Assembly: GCA_964606665.1 (NCBI GenBank)
Contig: CAZSHS010000004.1
Coordinates: forward strand, 1 to 64,000
DNA: 64,000 nucleotides
From: Aved-18 sp964606665
GTDB lineage: Bacteria; Cyanobacteriota; Vampirovibrionia; Obscuribacterales; Obscuribacteraceae
Reading direction: 5' to 3'
Shown: positions 1-8,675 of the stretch, piece after piece
Position numbering within the stretch: position 1 is the first letter of the stretch
Layout: each line of letters begins with the position of its first letter
The notes under the pieces: model-generated
The model's input: the letters and a program-made list of their open reading frames with translations, nothing else
What the model was told of the DNA's origin: nothing
Database searches by the model: none
Program-made: the position numbers and the translations under genes

Positions 1-113
1 AGTTTTTGAGAAATCGAGTCTCAAAGTTTTTTATTTGCAAACGACAATAATATAATATACACTGTACAATACCGGTATTATTTAAAAGCATTCTAGCCTG
101 CAAGTGTTCTTCG

Positions 114-488
114 TTGAATCTAAATAGACTATTAATTCATCATGGACATATCGATTGCCGTGATTCAAGAAAGTATTCAGACTATCTGACCAATCACGGC
201 TTTCCATGCCATGTTTCAAATCATGCTGGAACTTTTGTCTGCAACGACCTATATTTTCAAGCGCTTGCGCACAAGAAAAATAACGCCAATATTCTTGCGG
301 CACTGTTTGTACATGTGCCACCACCTGCAGTGTACGCTGAAAGTGTCAGGCGCAATTATGCATTTGCTGGAAATGAACACATGATGCAAGGAAAGCTCAT
401 GAGCGAACAAGCGCAGCTAGATTATATGACTATTGGTCTAAGAACCTTGCTTGACCAACTTCTTGTCGGACTTGTCGGCGTGGTCTGA
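114..488 (+). pseudogene. 5'-truncated pyroglutamyl peptidase I remnant
   Basis: The reading frame matches only the C-terminal half of pyrrolidone-carboxylate peptidase (peptidase family C15), which removes N-terminal pyroglutamate. The nucleophile motif AGTFVCN (Cys about residue 43) and the His motif FVHVP (about residue 67) are present. The family is normally about 215 residues, and the N-terminal half, with its catalytic Glu, is absent. The frame opens only at a TTG, has an in-frame stop at 48-50, and nothing Pcp-like is visible in other frames between 1 and 113. The tail runs antisense into the end of glpK. A 5' deletion is the simplest reading. An intact neighbour gene with an unusual start is less likely. 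Confidence 0.7.
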
Positions 489-1991
489 GTCTTTTGATTT
501 GTGCTCAGACAAGCTTGGCGCACTAACGTTGTAAGCGAAAGTGGCATTGAGTGCTCGTTTCCATCCATCATAATCGTGCTTGCGGTCGGTTTTTGGCGCC
601 ACTTCTTTGGAAACTTGCCATTGCTTTACCAGCTCGTCGCATGTTTTGAAAACGCCAGCTTTAAGTCCAGCCATTTGAGCTACACCCCAGGCGGTTGCTT
701 CTGCTTGTGCAGCGCGCTCGACAGAGATTTCCAAAACATCAGACTGGAACTGAAGCAAGAATTCGTTCATGGTGGCGCCGCCATCAACGCGTAACTTGGA
801 AATTTTAATTCCGTGTTTTTTCATTTCAGATGCAACGTCTGCGACTTGATAACACATCGATTCTAGTGCCGCGCGCACAAAGTGTTCGCGACTAGTTCCG
901 CGAGTGAGACCAACAATGGTCCCGCGCACATCTGAGTTCCACCACGGTGAGCCCATCCCAACCAGTGCAGGAACGAAGTATACGCCGTCGTTTGATTCGA
1001 GCGACTTTGCCATCTTTTCTGTCTCGCTACTCGACTCGATTATTTTCAGTCCATCGCGCAACCACTGCACCGCTGCACCGGCAATAAATATCGCACCTTC
1101 AAATGCGTAAACTGGCTTTTCGCCTTCAAATTGCCATGCCACTGTGGTGAGTAATCCGTCTGCTAGTTTTACTTCATGACCGATATTTGCAAGCAAAAAG
1201 CTTCCAGTTCCGTAAGTACATTTTGCTTCGCCTGGCTTGAAACAAACTTGTCCAAACATTGCTGCTTGTTGATCGCCAAGGTTGGCATAAATAGGAGCTT
1301 CGAATCCGACTATATCTTTGTTGGTTGTTCCAAAATTAGAGTTAGATGGCACCACATGTGGCATCATTGCTTTTGGAATTTCAAGATGATTTAAAAGCTC
1401 ATCGTCCCACTGGTTTGTACGAATGTTATACACCAGAGTGCGGCTTGCATTGCTTGGCTCGGTTAGGTGATTTTGCTCTTTAGTTAATTTGTAAATTAGC
1501 CAAGAATCGATGGTGCCAAATAACAGTTTGCCACTCTTGGCTTTTTCTTTGGCGCCCGAGACATTGTCTAGAAGCCATTTTATCTTTGGTCCAGAAAAGT
1601 ATGCATCAGGCACAAGACCTGTGCGCTCTCTAAACATCGGCAGATTTTTGAGTGCTTCGCTCGCTTCTGCTGTGCGACGGCACTGCCACACAATTGCGTT
1701 ATGAATGGGCTTGCCTGTGTCTTTGTCCCAAACAACTGTCGTCTCACGCTGGTTGGTAATTGCCACTGCTGCGATTTGCTCTGGCTTAATGCCCGAATTT
1801 TTTACCGCGTTTTTAATACATTCTACTTGCGTTTCAAAAATTTCATTGGCGTCGTGCTCGACCCAGCCTGGCTTTGGAAAGTGTTGGGCAAATTCTTTTT
1901 GACCGGTTGCAACCGCTTTGCCTTTTAGGTCGAAAACAATGGCGCGGCAGCTTGTGGTTCCCTGATCTATGCTGAGCAGATATTTGTCCAT
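438..1991 (-). CDS. glpK: glycerol kinase
   Basis: ATP-dependent phosphorylation of glycerol to glycerol-3-phosphate in the cytoplasm, feeding glycolysis and lipid synthesis. The FGGY-kinase fold is full length (517 aa against about 500 in the family). The N-terminal phosphate-binding motif SIDQGTTSCRA is present, as are the substrate motifs QRETTVVWD and KIKWLLDN and the C-terminal motif RVDGGATMNEFLLQFQSD. A Lys/Asp-rich tail of about 20 residues extends beyond the usual end. It lies 24 nt downstream of the sirtuin gene on the same strand and is probably cotranscribed. An AGGA ribosome site precedes the ATG. No glpF or glpD is in the window. Confidence 0.96.
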   Translation of the reverse strand: MDKYLLSIDQGTTSCRAIVFDLKGKAVATGQKEFAQHFPKPGWVEHDANEIFETQVECIKNAVKNSGIKPEQIAAVAITNQRETTVVWDKDTGKPIHNAIVWQCRRTAEASEALKNLPMFRERTGLVPDAYFSGPKIKWLLDNVSGAKEKAKSGKLLFGTIDSWLIYKLTKEQNHLTEPSNASRTLVYNIRTNQWDDELLNHLEIPKAMMPHVVPSNSNFGTTNKDIVGFEAPIYANLGDQQAAMFGQVCFKPGEAKCTYGTGSFLLANIGHEVKLADGLLTTVAWQFEGEKPVYAFEGAIFIAGAAVQWLRDGLKIIESSSETEKMAKSLESNDGVYFVPALVGMGSPWWNSDVRGTIVGLTRGTSREHFVRAALESMCYQVADVASEMKKHGIKISKLRVDGGATMNEFLLQFQSDVLEISVERAAQAEATAWGVAQMAGLKAGVFKTCDELVKQWQVSKEVAPKTDRKHDYDGWKRALNATFAYNVSAPSLSEHKSKDSDHADKSDKKLVKQGS

Positions 1992-2015
1992 GGATGAATT
2001 TTCCTGCAGGAGGGG

Positions 2016-2774
2016 TTAGGACTTTAGAAGACCTATTATTCTAGGCCATATCTGCCCCGATGGCCCTTGCAAGAAAATGTCAGCAGTATCGGTTATGGGG
2101 GTTGGCTCGGGATTGATTTCAATCACTGTGGCACCAGACTCTTTTGCAATGAAAGGCAGTGAGGCTGCTGGATGCACGATGCCTGACGTCCCTGCCACTA
2201 TGAAAATATCGGCAGATTGAGCCATTTGCTGCGCTTTGCTCAACACATTGCCGGGTAGACTTTCTCCAAACCAGACCACGCCTGGGCGATATGGCGAGCC
2301 GCAGTGACACTTGGGGGGCGAGGTCAGACCAAATTCGATGTTGTCAGTGTTAGCTGGATGACCCTTGGCAAAGCACCTGAAGGCTGTGATGTTTCCATGC
2401 AATTCAAGCACGTCTTTTGAGCCTGCCTGCTGGTGCAATCCGTCGACGTTTTGAGTGATGACTGCAAGTTCGGGCACGAATTGTTCAAGCTCAGCCATGG
2501 CGTAGTGACCCGCATTAGGGCTCACCTCAAGTAACTTTTTGCGACGTGAGTCATACCACTGCCAGACCAAGTCTGGATTTTGCAAGAAGCCCTGAGGTGT
2601 GGCAAGGTCTTCTGGTCGATAATTAGCCCAAAGTCCAGTTTGCGCGTCACGAAAAGTGGGGATACCACTTTCTTTGGAAACGCCCGCACCGGTGAGAATG
2701 GCTACCCGCTTGGCGCTTTTGAGAAGCTCGGCGGTTTTTTCTATAAATACGTGTGAATTAATTGAGTCGCTCAC
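2016..2774 (-). CDS. cobB: NAD-dependent protein deacylase, class III sirtuin
   Basis: Removes acyl groups from lysines using NAD+. The NAD-binding motif GAGVSKESGIPTFRD is near the N terminus and the catalytic His lies in TQNVDGLHQQAG. The Tyr-x-x-Arg pair (WYDSRR) is the signature of sirtuins that take succinyl and malonyl groups. Zinc-site cysteines look reduced as in E. coli CobB (RCF...KCHCG). A longer open frame runs upstream to 3017, but it would overlap the divergent osmC gene. The GTG at 2774 gives a normal 252-residue protein starting just ahead of the Rossmann domain. A TATAAT lies only 7 nt upstream, so the transcript may be leaderless. Confidence 0.93.
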   Translation of the reverse strand: MSDSINSHVFIEKTAELLKSAKRVAILTGAGVSKESGIPTFRDAQTGLWANYRPEDLATPQGFLQNPDLVWQWYDSRRKKLLEVSPNAGHYAMAELEQFVPELAVITQNVDGLHQQAGSKDVLELHGNITAFRCFAKGHPANTDNIEFGLTSPPKCHCGSPYRPGVVWFGESLPGNVLSKAQQMAQSADIFIVAGTSGIVHPAASLPFIAKESGATVIEINPEPTPITDTADIFLQGPSGQIWPRIIGLLKS

Positions 2775-2781
2775 GCGTTCA

Positions 2782-2787
2782 ATTATA
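2782..2787 (-). promoter_or_regulatory. cobB -10 box, probable leaderless promoter
   Basis: On the minus strand a perfect TATAAT lies 7 nt before the chosen GTG. A sigma-70 start site 6-8 nt below the box would fall on the start codon itself. No clear -35 box and no Shine-Dalgarno sequence are visible. Confidence 0.5.
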
Positions 2788-2846
2788 CAAATTCGTGTAA
2801 GATTCTCTGCATCACATATGTCGATGCGCCACCTCTGGAGGTACTC

Positions 2847-3269
2847 ATGGGTTCTGTCACAGTAAAATCCACTAAAGGCTACAAACAAGAAATTAAATCT
2901 GAGAAGCATAGCTTTTCTTGCGATATCCCCGAAGATCTCGGTGGAACCGATACCGCTCCAGATCCGCATGAACTCTTGATGGGCTCGCTTGGTAGCTGTA
3001 CTGCAATTACGGTGCAAATGTACGCCAAGAGAAAGAATATTCCGTTAGAAGGCGTTTGTGTCAAACTCTGGGAAGAAAAAATTGCCGACCCAGAAAATGA
3101 AAGTCGCACAATGCCTAAAATAAATCGCGAAGTTACTGTCGAAGGCAAACTGAGCGACGAGCAAGTCGAAGATTTAAAAGGTGCTGCAAACAAATGCCCA
3201 ATTCACAAATTGCTCTCAGGCAAGAATGTGATTGAAACTTCGATTAAGGCTGCTGCTACCAAAAGTTAA
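2847..3269 (+). CDS. OsmC/Ohr family peroxiredoxin
   Basis: Thiol-based hydroperoxide reductase of the OsmC superfamily, 140 aa, cytoplasmic. The two conserved redox cysteines are visible: one in GSCTAITV at about residue 50 and one in ANKCPIHKLL near residue 115. The TDTAPDPHELL segment ahead of the first Cys is typical of the family. A strong TCTGGAGG ribosome site lies 6 nt before ATG 2847. It is transcribed divergently from the sirtuin gene and followed 10 nt later by biotin ligase. The sequence cannot decide between the OsmC and YhfA-like subgroups. Confidence 0.9.
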   Translation: MGSVTVKSTKGYKQEIKSEKHSFSCDIPEDLGGTDTAPDPHELLMGSLGSCTAITVQMYAKRKNIPLEGVCVKLWEEKIADPENESRTMPKINREVTVEGKLSDEQVEDLKGAANKCPIHKLLSGKNVIETSIKAAATKS

Positions 3270-3279
3270 TTGAATTATT

Positions 3280-4098
3280 TTGGTGCAAGAAGGCGAAATT
3301 CTAAACGTCGAAACGCTTCGATCCCTGCTTCAAACTAATTTATTTGGGCGCGAGCCTGAATCTATCTTGCAAGTTTGGGACACAATAGATTCGACTAATA
3401 AACACGCTCTGCAATTAGCGAAAGATGGTGCCGCTCAAGGCACATGCATCATGTCTCGCGAGCAAACCGCAGGGCGTGGTCGTCTTGGTAGAAGCTGGGT
3501 GTCACCTCCTGACTCGGGCATCTATATGAGCATTATTTTGCGTCCTACTCTTGCCATGGAAGACATGCCACTAATAACGCTTGCAACTGGTGTTGCTTGC
3601 GCCAAAGCAATTGAAAAAATCTGCGGCTTTGCCATTGGACTTAAATGGGTCAATGATCTGATTTTGAATAGAAAGAAGCTTGGTGGCATTTTAGTCGAGA
3701 TGCAAAAACCCGCTGTGGTTGTGGGTATTGGCATTAATATCCAGCATGATGAAGCGACGGTGCCAGAAGACTTAAAAGAAAAAATGACCTGGTTGCGTCG
3801 TGATACCGATACTAAATTTAGTACTAATATTTTAGCTGCCGAGATTCTTTTGCAGTTGGAAAATTATTATCAATTGCTTTTAGACGGACAGAAGTCGGAC
3901 ATCTTGAATGATTGGCGTAAATTGTCAGTCAATATTGGCAAAGAAGTTTCATGCCAGTCAGGCAATCAAACTCTTGAAGGCACAGTGATTGACATTAACG
4001 AGCAAGGTGCCTTGCTCTTATGCACGAAAGGTGGCAGAGTGCAGACTATTTATGCTGGTGAAGTATCCATCAGAAACTTAGATGGTAGTTACACCTAG
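3280..4098 (+). CDS. birA: biotin--[acetyl-CoA-carboxylase] ligase, monofunctional
   Basis: Joins biotin to the biotin carboxyl carrier protein via biotinyl-5'-AMP. The biotin/ATP motif GRGRLGRSWVSP (about residues 66-77) and the KWVNDLIL...KLGGILVE segment are present, followed by a small SH3-like C-terminal domain. At 272 aa with no N-terminal helix-turn-helix it is the non-repressor type, so biotin control of transcription by this protein is not expected. The start is uncertain: TTG 3280 and GTG 3283 are adjacent and neither has a good ribosome site. Its substrate supply may come from the BioY transporter at 49829-50770. Confidence 0.93.
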   Translation: MVQEGEILNVETLRSLLQTNLFGREPESILQVWDTIDSTNKHALQLAKDGAAQGTCIMSREQTAGRGRLGRSWVSPPDSGIYMSIILRPTLAMEDMPLITLATGVACAKAIEKICGFAIGLKWVNDLILNRKKLGGILVEMQKPAVVVGIGINIQHDEATVPEDLKEKMTWLRRDTDTKFSTNILAAEILLQLENYYQLLLDGQKSDILNDWRKLSVNIGKEVSCQSGNQTLEGTVIDINEQGALLLCTKGGRVQTIYAGEVSIRNLDGSYT

Positions 4099-4217
4099 AT
4101 TAGGTACAAAGATCTAACGCAAGTTGGACGTGTCTTTTTTGCAATCTTTCATCGTGTATTAAACTTCAGTGGTTTCTCTTACGAATTCGTGAGAAATTAT
4201 GTGCGCTTTTAATACTT

Positions 4218-4249
4218 GAAGAGAGATCTCTAAAAAGAGACCTCTCTTC
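4218..4249. terminator. bidirectional hairpin between convergent birA and apt
   Basis: A 14-nt arm (GAAGAGAGATCTCT) and its near-perfect complement are separated by AAAA, with one A-C mismatch. The hairpin lies between the convergent birA and apt genes. No T-run follows on either strand, so intrinsic termination is only suggested. Confidence 0.4.
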
Positions 4250-4288
4250 GTGCGTAAGATTTTCGTTACTTATTGATGCAAGCGCGAT

Positions 4289-4882
4289 TTAGAATTTGAT
4301 CATTGAGAAGATGTCGGTGTCCTTGCCGCCAGCTTCTTGCAATTTCTTACGACCATCAAGGAACGAAAGCTCGGTGATGAAGCCCATTCCGGCAACTGTG
4401 CCACCAATTTTAGTGATGAGATCAAAAGCTGCTTTAGCTGTGCCACCAGTTGCAAGCAAATCGTCGATGATGACGACGCGCTTGCCGTTAGTCAATGCAT
4501 CAGCATGTACTTCAAGACAGTCAGTGCCATATTCTAATTCGTATTCGATGCGCTCGACTTTGCAAGGCAATTTTTTAGGTTTGCGAATCGGAACAAAACC
4601 AACTCCAAGAGCTTGAGCAATTGCTGGAGCCAGGATAAATCCGCGCGCTTCGATACCGACAATGACATCGGGCTTCAATTTTTTACAGTGGTTGGCAAGG
4701 GCATCAAGAACGAACTTCAAAGCAGTTGCATCTTGTAAAAGCGTGGTCAGGTCCTTGAAAACTATTCCTGGTTTTGGAAAATCCGCAACGTCACGAATGG
4801 TGCTTTTTAGCCACTTGTCCTGCTCGGCATCAAGTGGTAAGTCGAGCTTCGTTAGATTCAAGTTGCTGGTCTGAGTTGTCAT
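4289..4882 (-). CDS. apt: adenine phosphoribosyltransferase
   Basis: Salvages adenine to AMP with PRPP in the cytoplasm. The PRPP-binding motif VVIIDDLLATGGTA and the substrate segments DFPKPGIVFKDLT and GIEARGFI are present, giving a type I PRTase of normal size plus about 20 extra N-terminal residues. The ATG at 4882 is chosen over the GTG at 4888 because it sits 9 nt from the AAGGAGAG ribosome site, whereas the GTG is only 3 nt away. The start lies inside the end of recJ (53-nt overlap), so the two are translationally coupled. Confidence 0.95.
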   Translation of the reverse strand: MTTQTSNLNLTKLDLPLDAEQDKWLKSTIRDVADFPKPGIVFKDLTTLLQDATALKFVLDALANHCKKLKPDVIVGIEARGFILAPAIAQALGVGFVPIRKPKKLPCKVERIEYELEYGTDCLEVHADALTNGKRVVIIDDLLATGGTAKAAFDLITKIGGTVAGMGFITELSFLDGRKKLQEAGGKDTDIFSMIKF

Positions 4883-7454
4883 ATGCACTGCTCTCCTTGA
4901 GGCTGTCCTCTTCTTGCGAATGTTGCGCAGGGTTGGTCAAAGCCACCCCGTTGAGGAGGTTCAATTGTATATCTTTTATTGAACTTTCAGCACACCAGTT
5001 TCTGAAATTGCTTATTTGATTAAGGCAGTTTTTAAGCTGGACATATTCGGGCATTTCTTCCATGGCGCAGGGAGCTTCTTCTAGCAAGTCGAGGAAAATA
5101 ATTCCGTCTTCGACATACCAATCGATTTTATGAACTGATTTCAAGACTTTCAATCCTAGAGCCACAGCCATTTTGCTTGAGCCCATCAGGCAAGTAAGAA
5201 GTTCGCCTTCAATTTGACCGTCGCGTTTGGCTACTGCAAATTTCGCCAGTCCGTAAAGACGTTTGAGAAAATTACTTGGATTGTCGAAATTGGCTTCGGC
5301 ATTGCCTATGAGATAAATTTTTTCAGCATCAGTTTTAGCGACAATTTCTTGAAAGAGCTCAAGTGTCGGCGGGAATTGCCACATAAGCAAATGCTTCGTC
5401 TTTTTGATGCCAGCTCTACTTGTAAATGTGCATTTCTCTACTGCAACTGCCGATTCGGCGAAAATAATCAAATCGTCTTTTATTTTCTCGGTTGCTTTAG
5501 CCAGGATATCGAGCTTGTTTTCATGGTTGCGCAAATCTTGCCATGTTTGTTTGCGCGCCAAAAAACGTGCTGTTTCTGCATTTGAGACAGTGGGTGTAGA
5601 TGGGGTGGCAAGCGGTGAGTTAGTGGCAGTCGGAGCCGCGGAAGTTGGTGTTGGTGTTGGTGTTGGTGCAGACTGTGCTGCCTGTATCTGGGCTGCTTTC
5701 TCGGCTGCTTTTTCGGCACGTTCTTTCCAATTGCTTGGACGCCAATCGACTAAAATTAGTTGCAGACGCGTCTTTCCATTGTAATGATTGAGATCTGGCA
5801 TGAAGGCGATGTCGATTGCTTCTTCGATTTCGGGGAAGCCTCTTTTATCGCGTCCGTTCCACATCACACACTCAAACTCTTCGCCAGATTTTGGATCCAG
5901 AGCGAATATCTTTACGTGCTTCTGGTCTTTGCCTAGTGGCAGGGCTTTCTGACACATCAGCTCTTTCATGCAGAGCACAGGTTTTTTATTTGAAATTCCA
6001 AATGGTGCAAGCGAATCTATAGTAGTGGCAAGATCCAGGTTGCAAGTGTCGGGCGAGATAGAAAGGTCGATTTCAATTTGTTTGGATAGAACCACGCCTT
6101 CAAGCATTTTGTTGCAAGTAGAAAACAGGGCTTTGCAGAATTCTTCGCCTTTGTCTTCTTCTAGACTAAAGCCAGCAGCCATTTTGTGTCCGCCCCAGCG
6201 CGCAAGTAAGTGTTCGTTCAACTTGAGCACTTGATACAAGTCAACGCCGTCAATCGAGCGAGCGGAGCCACGAATGACCTTTTCCTCTTCTTCGTGTTGA
6301 GCGATAAAAACCGGTCTTTGATATTTTTCGACCAGGCGAGAGGCTACGATGCCGATAACGCCGTGGTGCCAGGATTTGTCATAAATGGCAAGACATTTGT
6401 TTTCGAGCAATTGTGGATTTTTGGCGAGTTTCGCTTCCACTTCCATAAAGACTTGCTCGCAAATCTCCTGTCGGCGGGTATTTTCTGTTTGCAATTCTTG
6501 CGAGAGCGATTCTGCCACTTCTTCACTTTCTGTGGTCATAAGCTCGACTGCTTTATTTGCGTCAGATAGACGACCGGCTGCGTTGATGCGGGGAGCTAGA
6601 CCAAAACCTACAAGATCGGTATTGGCTTTTTGTCCGCTCATAGCAAGTAATTTTTGCAAACCCACTCTTGTGGTAGCAACCAGTTTGGGCAAACCGATGC
6701 GCACAAGATATCTGTTTTCTTTTACTAGAGGTACCATGTCGGCGATCATGCCCATAGTTACAAGATCTAATAACTGGTCTGCAGCTTCAGGCGTGCCTTT
6801 TTTCTCGTATAGCGCCTGACAAACTTTGTATGCCACTCCAACGCCTGGAAGGTTATACAAAGGATGATCTTCGTTTAGAAACTTTGGATGTATCACAGCC
6901 ACCGCTGGTGGTAGCATTTCGGGCATGGTGTGGTGGTCTAAAACAACTGTGTCTACACCTAGCGATTTGGCGAAATTTATCTCGGCAAAGTTAGAAACGC
7001 CAAGATCGCAAGTAATAATCAATTTGGTGCGGCGCTTGCTTGCAATGACACTGACTGCCTTTAGATTGAGTCCGTAGCCTTCAAGCAATCTGTTTGGAAT
7101 GTAATAGTCGACATCTGCACCAAGTTGTTTCAGCACCGAATATAGTACTGAGGTTCCGGTCACACCATCGACGTCGTAGTCGCCATACACAGTAATATGT
7201 TGTTTACTTTCGATGGCGGATAGAATTCTATCGACTGCTTTGTCTGTGTCTGGCAATTCCCAGGCGCCAGTAGGCACATAAGTCTTTTCGTCTAGAAAAG
7301 TTCTTGCCTCTACACCAGATTTGATACCGCGTTGTGACAATAGTTTGGCCAGGATTTCATGCCCTGACACCGCTTCCAGGAGGTCAGAAGAAGGTGATAC
7401 CTCTTCCTTATACACCCAGGTGGTTTCTTTTGCCTGATTATGCGATGTGGACAA
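4830..7454 (-). CDS. recJ: single-stranded-DNA-specific exonuclease RecJ
   Basis: 5'-3' single-strand exonuclease for recombination, mismatch and base-excision repair. The DHH phosphoesterase core is clear: motif I GDYDVDGVTGT (near residue 95), VVLDHHTMPE (motif III) and the downstream DHHA1 domain with GGHKMAAG. An OB-like region follows, then an Ala/Lys then Pro/Thr-rich linker (about residues 580-625, a PTPTPTPT run) leading to an extra C-terminal domain of about 240 residues. At 874 aa it is longer than E. coli RecJ (about 577), as in some other phyla. The last codons overlap the apt start. Confidence 0.93.
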   Translation of the reverse strand: MSTSHNQAKETTWVYKEEVSPSSDLLEAVSGHEILAKLLSQRGIKSGVEARTFLDEKTYVPTGAWELPDTDKAVDRILSAIESKQHITVYGDYDVDGVTGTSVLYSVLKQLGADVDYYIPNRLLEGYGLNLKAVSVIASKRRTKLIITCDLGVSNFAEINFAKSLGVDTVVLDHHTMPEMLPPAVAVIHPKFLNEDHPLYNLPGVGVAYKVCQALYEKKGTPEAADQLLDLVTMGMIADMVPLVKENRYLVRIGLPKLVATTRVGLQKLLAMSGQKANTDLVGFGLAPRINAAGRLSDANKAVELMTTESEEVAESLSQELQTENTRRQEICEQVFMEVEAKLAKNPQLLENKCLAIYDKSWHHGVIGIVASRLVEKYQRPVFIAQHEEEEKVIRGSARSIDGVDLYQVLKLNEHLLARWGGHKMAAGFSLEEDKGEEFCKALFSTCNKMLEGVVLSKQIEIDLSISPDTCNLDLATTIDSLAPFGISNKKPVLCMKELMCQKALPLGKDQKHVKIFALDPKSGEEFECVMWNGRDKRGFPEIEEAIDIAFMPDLNHYNGKTRLQLILVDWRPSNWKERAEKAAEKAAQIQAAQSAPTPTPTPTSAAPTATNSPLATPSTPTVSNAETARFLARKQTWQDLRNHENKLDILAKATEKIKDDLIIFAESAVAVEKCTFTSRAGIKKTKHLLMWQFPPTLELFQEIVAKTDAEKIYLIGNAEANFDNPSNFLKRLYGLAKFAVAKRDGQIEGELLTCLMGSSKMAVALGLKVLKSVHKIDWYVEDGIIFLDLLEEAPCAMEEMPEYVQLKNCLNQISNFRNWCAESSIKDIQLNLLNGVALTNPAQHSQEEDSLKESSAYDNSDQQLESNEARLTT

Positions 7455-7595
7455 CTCAAGACCCTCGAATGATAGGTTCCCGCCGCTTTGTACTCTTTTA
7501 TAAAAGGATAACTGAAATTTTTATTCTGTCGCTTATTTGTATATACGATAGGATTGGGTATTTAGTTCACCTTAGAATTATCGAATCTAGATAAT

Positions 7596-7829
7596 TCAGC
7601 GCTGTGACTCAACCACTTCTTCGACCGACTTAGGTTTTATTTTAGGCCAGTTGGTCAAATCGTACTCAATAATCATTGTCACTTTGGGAGATTTGGGCCA
7701 AGGCAAGGCCCAGCCAGATATCCACAAAATGGGCAAGAAGGCGACGTGGGCGGCAAGCGCGACCCAGAAAGCCTCCATTAAGGGGACTTTGTCCTTCAAA
7801 AAAGCAATGGTTTCATCTCTGGTTATCAA
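7596..7829 (-). CDS. small membrane protein, TonB-like N terminus
   Basis: 77 aa, not recognised. It has a short charged N terminus, one hydrophobic segment (about residues 18-42, WVALAAHVAFLPILW) and a charged tail with Pro/Lys. That layout recalls the anchor of TonB-type energy transducers, but the periplasmic linker and C-terminal domain are missing. Start TTG 7829 has only a weak ribosome site; ATG at codon 18 is the alternative and would put the membrane segment at the very start. It lies 141 nt upstream of recJ on the same strand. Confidence 0.45.
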   Translation of the reverse strand: MITRDETIAFLKDKVPLMEAFWVALAAHVAFLPILWISGWALPWPKSPKVTMIIEYDLTNWPKIKPKSVEEVVESQR

Positions 7830-7895
7830 GGTGGATTTCCAGTTTTACTATAAGTTCAATTATACTGTTGCTTAAATCATATAATCGAAGCATAC

Positions 7896-8657
7896 ATGTC
7901 CAGAATACTGCTAACTAAAAAGCCCCTCCAATCGCCAATCGTATATCTGTTGGCTATCTTTTGCGCCTGGTCTGTCTCCTTGAGTGTGGCTCAGGCTGGC
8001 GAAGAGTTTGGACCGCCTAATCTTTTGCGCACATTAAAAACGCCATTTGCTGTGGCTGGTAGCGGACAGGAAGAGGATTCAAGTGCAAATCAAAATGTAA
8101 AGGGTGACCCCTTGTTACAGCCAATTAGTTTAGGTAAGGCTACGCCTTCTCGCGTGGCAATTGAATTCAAGAAGAAATCAAGCTCGAACATCATGTGTTT
8201 GCCTGAGCGCATAACCATAGGACATTCTGCCAAATTCACAGTCAAAGGCAAACCAGGCAGTTATGTGGCTATTGCCATGGCCGATCGTGACTCTGGCGCA
8301 AAGCCCTTGTTGGGCAATCCTATAAGACTGGGACCAGACCGCAAAGTAATGACTGTTGGAACCATTGGCGAAAATGGTTTGGCCGAACTTTATATAACAG
8401 CGCCAATTGAAGGCGACATGATCGGGCAGTTTTTGTTTTTCGAAGCGGCTGTCTGGAGTAAGCCTGATATGAGCGACGCTCAAATTGCGCAAACACTTGC
8501 TTTTGATAAAGAGCATGGAAGTGGCAATGGTGTCATGGTTGGCGATGAAGCCAAAGAGAAAAAGCATGGCATCAAATTTGGTGCAACTGCGGCTATTCCG
8601 ATGTATCAAGATACAAGCGGAGCTTCAAATACAGCCGGCGCTAGCGGGCAACCCTAA
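7896..8657 (+). CDS. secreted protein of unknown function
   Basis: 253 aa, not recognised. A signal peptide (about residues 1-35, ending SVAQAG) precedes a low-complexity stretch and then one compact beta-rich region (about residues 85-190: SRVAIEFKK, TIGHSAKFTVKGKPGSY, GLAELYITAP). That region may be an Ig-like or Big fold, as it resembles the first domain of surface proteins that bind peptides or sugars. The tail is Gly/Ser/Thr-rich. It sits 18 nt before the DUF4127 gene and probably shares its transcript. ATG 7896 has only a weak GAAG ribosome site. Confidence 0.7.
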   Translation: MSRILLTKKPLQSPIVYLLAIFCAWSVSLSVAQAGEEFGPPNLLRTLKTPFAVAGSGQEEDSSANQNVKGDPLLQPISLGKATPSRVAIEFKKKSSSNIMCLPERITIGHSAKFTVKGKPGSYVAIAMADRDSGAKPLLGNPIRLGPDRKVMTVGTIGENGLAELYITAPIEGDMIGQFLFFEAAVWSKPDMSDAQIAQTLAFDKEHGSGNGVMVGDEAKEKKHGIKFGATAAIPMYQDTSGASNTAGASGQP

Positions 8658-8675
8658 GGAATCAGGAAGAAGAAA

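Noticed and set aside
2775..3017. N-terminal extension of the sirtuin frame
   Set aside because: It overlaps the start of the divergent osmC gene and lacks any sirtuin sequence; GTG 2774 gives a normal-sized protein.
5580..5700. Repeated GTTGGTGTTGGTG-type DNA in recJ
   Set aside because: It is the in-frame Pro/Thr linker of RecJ, not a CRISPR or mobile repeat.
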